A DNA stretch of 64,000 bases from positions 62,001 through 126,000 of the forward strand of contig JADLBX010000045.1 of NCBI GenBank assembly GCA_020847435.1, written 5' to 3'. A program made the position numbers and the translations under genes. The notes under the pieces were generated by a model, which saw only the letters and a list, made by a program, of their open reading frames with translations, ran no database searches and had not been told where the DNA came from. How positions within the stretch are numbered: position 1 is the first letter of the stretch; each line of letters starts with the position of its first letter. This DNA comes from Anaerolineales bacterium. Lineage in GTDB: Bacteria > Chloroflexota > Anaerolineae > Anaerolineales > Villigracilaceae. This document shows positions 59,869 to 64,000 of the stretch, piece by piece.

Positions 59869-62382
59869 ATGAAACCACGTCCCATTTTTGCGCGTACTTT
59901 TTTTTCGTTGATCGCCTGCCTCGCGCTGGCGAGTCAGGCTTGCGCCATTTCGTTGATCGAGTGGCCCACCTTTCCGACGCCGAGCGGTGGAACTCCGCTT
60001 CCCTCCGGTGCCACCGCCACGCCCGCGCCGCGCGCCCAAGTGACCTTCACCGTCCAGTTACCGGAACCGCTGTTGCCCGGCGAATCGCTCGACCTCTCGG
60101 TTGTGGACGAGGTCACAGGGCTTGCCTACAATGCCGTGCCGTATACGATGAATCAGGTGGACGCGGTGACGTTCACCAAACAATTGGAAATCCCCGACCA
60201 AGCCGTCATCCGCTATCGTTACGTGCGGAAAGGCGGCAACACCATCGTTAACGAAGATACCAACGGCGACCAGATCATCCGCTATCGCCTGTTCTATGTG
60301 AGCGGACCGACGCAGATCACCGACACGGTCAGCAGTTGGGCAGACCGGGCAGTCAACACCGTTTCGGGCAGCGTCAGCGGCACGGTCCTCAACGCCGACA
60401 CCGGCGCGCCGATTCCCGATATGCTCGTCACTGCGGGCGGCGTGCATTTCTTCACCAATTCCGCCGGGCAGTTCAAAATCAACAACTTGCGCGCCGGCGC
60501 CCACAACCTTGTGGCATACGCCATGGATGGGACGTTCACGACCTTTCAACAAGGCGCGACCGTCGCGGCAAATTCCGACACGCCGGTGCAGATCCGCGTC
60601 AAACCGGCGCCGCTGGTCAACGTGACGTTCATCGTTTCCGTTCCATCCGGGACAGTTGGTCCGAACGTGCCGATCCGACTCGCGGGCAACCTGCTTCAAT
60701 TGGGCAACACCTTCTCCGACTTGCGCGGCGGCTTTAGCGTCGTGGCAGACCGGATGCCCACCCTCAGCCCCACCGGCGACGGGCGTTACTCGGTGACCGT
60801 TCCCCTCCCGGTCGGCGCGGACGTGCAATACAAATACACCATGGGCGACGGTTTCTGGAACGCCGAATTCACCTCCGAGGGGAAATACGTGACGCGGCGC
60901 ATCCTCGTCCCCGCGCAAAACGTCACCATCGAAGACGCCGTGCAAACGTGGCAGGCGGGACCGAAAGCCCCGATCGTGTTCGACGTGACCGTGCCGGGCA
61001 ACACCTCGCCCACCGACAAAATCTACATCCAATTCAATCTCCTGCTCGGCTGGTCGTTGCCGATTCCCATGTTACAGCAAGCGCAGAACCGCTGGGTCTA
61101 TAAACTGTACGGACCGCTCAACATCACCGGTTCGTTCACCTATCGCTACTGCCGCAACGCGCAATGCGACTCAGCGGACGACGCGCAGACAGTCGGACCG
61201 AACGCGCACGGGCGCAACATCACCCCTGCGCTCACGCCGCAAGACATCATCGAAAACGTCGGCGCGTGGGCGTGGCCCCTCAACGTCGGGAGCGCGTCGC
61301 TGGTCGCGACCAACATCCCGTCGCGCGGAAGCGGGTTCATGGCGGGCGTCGAATATCAAAGTTATTACGACCCGCAAACGCCCGCGTTCAACGATCTTGC
61401 CTTGCAAAACATCCAAAGCCTCGGCGCCAACTGGGTGATCTATACCCCCTCGTGGACGTACAAACGCACCGCGCCCGTCGTCTTTACGCAACAACCCGGC
61501 AAAGACCCGTTCTGGGTGGATACGCTCGCGGCGGTTTCGCAAGCGCGGACGCGCAACCTCAACATCGCGCTCTTTCCGCAACCGCGCTTCGAAACCAACT
61601 ACACGGATTTCTGGAAGAACGCGCCGCGCGACCCGAATTGGTGGGTTGATTGGTTCGAACATTACCGCGCCTTCGCGATTCACTTTGCCGACCTGGGGAC
61701 GCAGTCCGGCGCGCAAGCCATCGTCCTCGGCGGCGATTGGATTCTCCCGGCTCTTCCCAACGGGTTGCTTGCCGACGGCTCCCCCAGCGGAGTCCCCGCC
61801 GACGCGGAAACGCGCTGGAAGAATCTCATTGCCGAAGTGCGCCAGCATTTCCGCGGCAACGTTTTGTTCGCACTGCCGTACAACTCCACCGATTTCGCCC
61901 TGCCGGTCAACATCCTGCGCGACACCGACGGCGTGTACCTGCTGTGGTTCGCCAAACTGAGCGCGCAAGCCTCGCCCAACAAAGCGGATCTGATCGCCGA
62001 AGCCGGCAACCTGCTCGACCAAAACATCGCGCCGTGGCAACCGCAAGTCGGCAAGCCGTTTATCATCGGGCTTTCGTACCCGTCGTCCACCTATTCCGCG
62101 ACCGGCTGTATCCCCGACGGAAGCGGCGCCTGCCGCGACTGGACCGCGCTCAACCGCCCGAACGCGGATCTTTCCACCGTCAGCCTCGACCTGCAACAAC
62201 AAGTGGACATTTACGACGCGGTCCTCAACGCCATGAACACGCGCAGTTGGGTCAGCGGCTTCATCAGCCGCGGCTATTTCGAGCCGGTCGAATTGCAGGA
62301 CAAATCCGCCTCCGTTCACGGCAAACCCGCGCGCGACCTGCTCTGGTATTGGTTTCCGCGCTTGTTAGGGAATATCAAGTAA
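59869..62382 (+). CDS. Large lipoprotein with beta-sandwich repeats and C-terminal TIM-barrel-like domain
   Basis: The 837-residue protein has a lipobox (LASQAC, Cys25), a Pro/Thr linker, and several beta-rich modules: three CBM20-like or Ig-like domains (starting near residues 45, 260 and 365), each with a VTFxVxVP-like opening and an 'xxYRYxx' strand, and one carboxypeptidase-regulatory-like insert (GSVSGTVLNADTGAPIPDMLV, about 170-260). The rest (about 480-830) resembles GH113-like TIM-barrels, with SLGANWVIYTPSWTY. A GAGGAGAAAGC site precedes the ATG. It would bind and cut a polysaccharide outside the cell; the substrate is unknown. Confidence 0.72.
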   Translation: MKPRPIFARTFFSLIACLALASQACAISLIEWPTFPTPSGGTPLPSGATATPAPRAQVTFTVQLPEPLLPGESLDLSVVDEVTGLAYNAVPYTMNQVDAVTFTKQLEIPDQAVIRYRYVRKGGNTIVNEDTNGDQIIRYRLFYVSGPTQITDTVSSWADRAVNTVSGSVSGTVLNADTGAPIPDMLVTAGGVHFFTNSAGQFKINNLRAGAHNLVAYAMDGTFTTFQQGATVAANSDTPVQIRVKPAPLVNVTFIVSVPSGTVGPNVPIRLAGNLLQLGNTFSDLRGGFSVVADRMPTLSPTGDGRYSVTVPLPVGADVQYKYTMGDGFWNAEFTSEGKYVTRRILVPAQNVTIEDAVQTWQAGPKAPIVFDVTVPGNTSPTDKIYIQFNLLLGWSLPIPMLQQAQNRWVYKLYGPLNITGSFTYRYCRNAQCDSADDAQTVGPNAHGRNITPALTPQDIIENVGAWAWPLNVGSASLVATNIPSRGSGFMAGVEYQSYYDPQTPAFNDLALQNIQSLGANWVIYTPSWTYKRTAPVVFTQQPGKDPFWVDTLAAVSQARTRNLNIALFPQPRFETNYTDFWKNAPRDPNWWVDWFEHYRAFAIHFADLGTQSGAQAIVLGGDWILPALPNGLLADGSPSGVPADAETRWKNLIAEVRQHFRGNVLFALPYNSTDFALPVNILRDTDGVYLLWFAKLSAQASPNKADLIAEAGNLLDQNIAPWQPQVGKPFIIGLSYPSSTYSATGCIPDGSGACRDWTALNRPNADLSTVSLDLQQQVDIYDAVLNAMNTRSWVSGFISRGYFEPVELQDKSASVHGKPARDLLWYWFPRLLGNIK

Positions 62383-62429
62383 CACGAGATCGCGAAGCGT
62401 CTCGCGTTTTGGGTAGTTCTTGCGCAAGA

Positions 62430-62450
62430 GCGACATAAATGTCGCGTTAC
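62430..62450. repeat. Dispersed palindromic repeat, copy 2
   Basis: GCGACAT-AA-ATGTCGC followed by GTTAC matches 18123-18143 at 20 of 21 bases. A further cluster of CGCG-rich phrases precedes it. Confidence 0.65.
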
Positions 62451-62498
62451 GCTGCTCGTTTTCATTCACGGCGCTTAAGGCAAATGATTGAAACAATT

Positions 62499-62517
62499 GG
62501 GCGGGGAAACCCCGCCC
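62499..62517. repeat. GC-rich hairpin before the acylase gene
   Basis: GGGCGGGG (62499-62506) and CCCCGCCC (62510-62517) pair around an AAA loop. It looks like another dispersed intergenic element. Confidence 0.55.
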
Positions 62518-62553
62518 CTACATATACATCTCAAACCCTTTTGGAGGCATTCA

Positions 62554-64000
62554 ATGTCGAAAACAAAAACCATTCTAAAACGCACAGGGATCGGCTTTTT
62601 GATCCTCGTCGTCCTGCTCGGCGCGGGAGGCGGATATTATTTCAAAAGTTACCTGCCGGACACCGTCGCGCCGAAATCCTTCCCGCAGATTGACGGGACG
62701 ATTCAACTCGACGGTCTCGACGGACCCGTTGACATCTACCGCGACCACATGGGCATCCCGCACATCTACGCGACCACCGCGCACGATCTCTTCTTCGCGC
62801 AAGGCTACGTCCACGCGCAGGATCGTTTCTGGCAGATGGATTTCTGGCGGCACATCGGCTCCGGCAGGCTCGCTGAAATGTTCGCCTCGCAAGCCGATAC
62901 CGACGCCTTCCTCCGCACGCTGGGATGGCGCGTCACGGCCGAGCAGGAATACGCGCAACTCGATGCAGGCTCGAAAGCCATCGTCGACTCGTATACCGCC
63001 GGCGTCAACGCTTACATCGAGGGCAAGGATGATATCGACCTCAGCCTCGAATACGCGCTCCTCGGCTTGCCGATCCTCGCGCCCGATTACAAGATCGAAC
63101 CGTGGACGCCCATCCACAGCCTCACGTGGGGCAAAGCCATGGCATGGGATTTGCGCGGCAACATGGACGAAGAGATCCAACGCGCGGTCCTCATGAAAAC
63201 CCTCACACCGGAACAAATCGCCGAATTATTCCCCGCCTACCCCGCCGACCATCCGGTGATCGTCAACAAGATCGGCGATCTGACTTCCGCCAGCGCGCCG
63301 ACTACCGCTTCCGCGTTCGACATCCCTGACGCGACGCTCGCCGCCCTTCAGAAAAACGCTTCGCTTCTCGACGTGGCGCTTGGTCCGGCAGGCGACGGCA
63401 TCGGCTCCAACTCGTGGGCGGTCTCCGGCAAACTCTCATCCACCGGCATGCCGATTCTCGCCAACGATCCGCACCTCGGCATTCAAATGCCGTCCATCTG
63501 GTATCAAGTTCACTTGGAATGTAAACCCGTGTCGGATGCTTGCCCGTTCAACGTGGCAGGCTTTTCGTTTGCGGGCGTGCCCGGCGTTGTCATCGGGCAC
63601 AACGAACACGTCGCCTGGGGCTTCACCAACGTCGGTCCCGATGTGATGGACTTGTACATCGAGCGCGTCAACCCTGACAACCCGAACCAATACGAAGTCA
63701 ACGGCGAATGGGTGGACTTTGAAACGCGCAAAGAAACCATCAACGTCGCGGGCGGCGACCCGATCGAGATGACCGTGCGCCTCACCCGCCATGGACCCGT
63801 GATCTCCGACGATTTCGGTCCGCTGAAAAACGTGGGCGACCCGGAAGACAAAGAGTTCGTGCCGTTCAAAGACCGCTCCGGCATTGAACTGCCCGAACAA
63901 TATGTCATCGCTCTCAAATGGACGGCGCTTTCACCGTCTACGCCGTTCAAAGCCATTTGGGGATTCGACACCGCGAAAAACTGGGACGAGTTTCGCGCGG
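62554..64000 (+). CDS. Penicillin-acylase-family N-terminal nucleophile hydrolase, 3' partial
   Basis: The frame starts at ATG 62554, preceded by TTTGGAGG, and runs to the window edge (482 codons seen; the family is about 750-850). It has an N-terminal anchor (GFLILVVLLGAGGGYYF), the alpha-chain start VDIYRDHMGIPHIYA with the family's Asp-rich HAQDRFWQMDFWRH, and, after a spacer, the beta-chain start SNSW, where Ser285 would be the nucleophile freed by self-cleavage, then LANDPHLGIQMPS. It would hydrolyse acyl amides such as acyl-homoserine lactones or penicillin-like compounds outside the membrane. Substrate unknown. Confidence 0.93.
   Translation, partial: MSKTKTILKRTGIGFLILVVLLGAGGGYYFKSYLPDTVAPKSFPQIDGTIQLDGLDGPVDIYRDHMGIPHIYATTAHDLFFAQGYVHAQDRFWQMDFWRHIGSGRLAEMFASQADTDAFLRTLGWRVTAEQEYAQLDAGSKAIVDSYTAGVNAYIEGKDDIDLSLEYALLGLPILAPDYKIEPWTPIHSLTWGKAMAWDLRGNMDEEIQRAVLMKTLTPEQIAELFPAYPADHPVIVNKIGDLTSASAPTTASAFDIPDATLAALQKNASLLDVALGPAGDGIGSNSWAVSGKLSSTGMPILANDPHLGIQMPSIWYQVHLECKPVSDACPFNVAGFSFAGVPGVVIGHNEHVAWGFTNVGPDVMDLYIERVNPDNPNQYEVNGEWVDFETRKETINVAGGDPIEMTVRLTRHGPVISDDFGPLKNVGDPEDKEFVPFKDRSGIELPEQYVIALKWTALSPSTPFKAIWGFDTAKNWDEFRA

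Noticed and set aside
61171..62319. Minus-strand frame of 382 codons inside the large lipoprotein
   Set aside because: Arg/Val/Gly-rich antisense shadow of a GC-rich gene with no domain features.

Overview
The window reads as a chromosomal piece of a Chloroflexota bacterium, most likely class Anaerolineae (inference, moderate confidence). Reasons: lipoproteins with Pro/Thr/Ser-rich linkers, a long CTC-type L25, a TIGR01906/DUF1461 membrane protein, fused membrane/spermidine-synthase-like protein, -10 boxes placed only 6-10 nt before several start codons, and many small palindromic repeats between genes. No rRNA, CRISPR array, transposase, integrase or plasmid gene was seen.

Bases 1-24,800 are ordinary core and accessory genes: a partial MFS exporter, a cold-shock protein, a PHP-domain enzyme, a tandem pair of membrane-anchored SPFH-like proteins followed by psuG, a PaiB-like flavin protein, a small repeat protein with a C-terminal anchor, L25, then a minus-strand run (metalloprotease-like protein, DsbA-like/cyclophilin fusion lipoprotein, TrmI, zinc-ribbon protein, NUDIX hydrolase). 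Next come a MacAB-like efflux operon, a phosphoglycerate dehydrogenase, an M32 carboxypeptidase, a lipoprotein, tRNA-Pro(CGG), a RhaD-like aldolase, a CBS protein overlapping an amidase, and a convergent VTT/DedA membrane protein.

Bases 24,850-53,240 are one long minus-strand surface-polysaccharide locus of about 25 genes, many linked by 1-4 nt overlaps. It has a UDP-galactopyranose-mutase-like FAD enzyme, four GT4 and six GT2 glycosyltransferases, a GT10 fucosyltransferase-like enzyme, two GT39-type membrane transferases, a Wzx-type flippase, two SDR epimerases, two Gfo/Idh/MocA oxidoreductases, a methyltransferase, two radical SAM proteins, a GH30-like lipoprotein and a heme-b-like membrane protein. 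Base composition looks less GC-rich than the flanks. A decayed reading frame lies at its upstream edge. No priming transferase, Wzy polymerase or chain-length regulator is recognisable here.

Bases 53,700-64,000 return to core genes on the plus strand: a membrane spermidine-synthase-like protein, a TIGR01906 protein, then fabG, an Asp23 protein, nusB, tatA/B and tatC, a large multi-domain lipoprotein with a TIM-barrel-like end, and a penicillin-acylase-family enzyme cut by the window edge. The most unusual items are: an FAD enzyme whose C-terminal membrane module is also encoded as a separate neighbouring gene; a family of four GT2 paralogues with a shared C-terminal membrane signature and progressively lost DxD motif; a Cys-less DsbA-like domain fused to cyclophilin; and the tandem SPFH pair.
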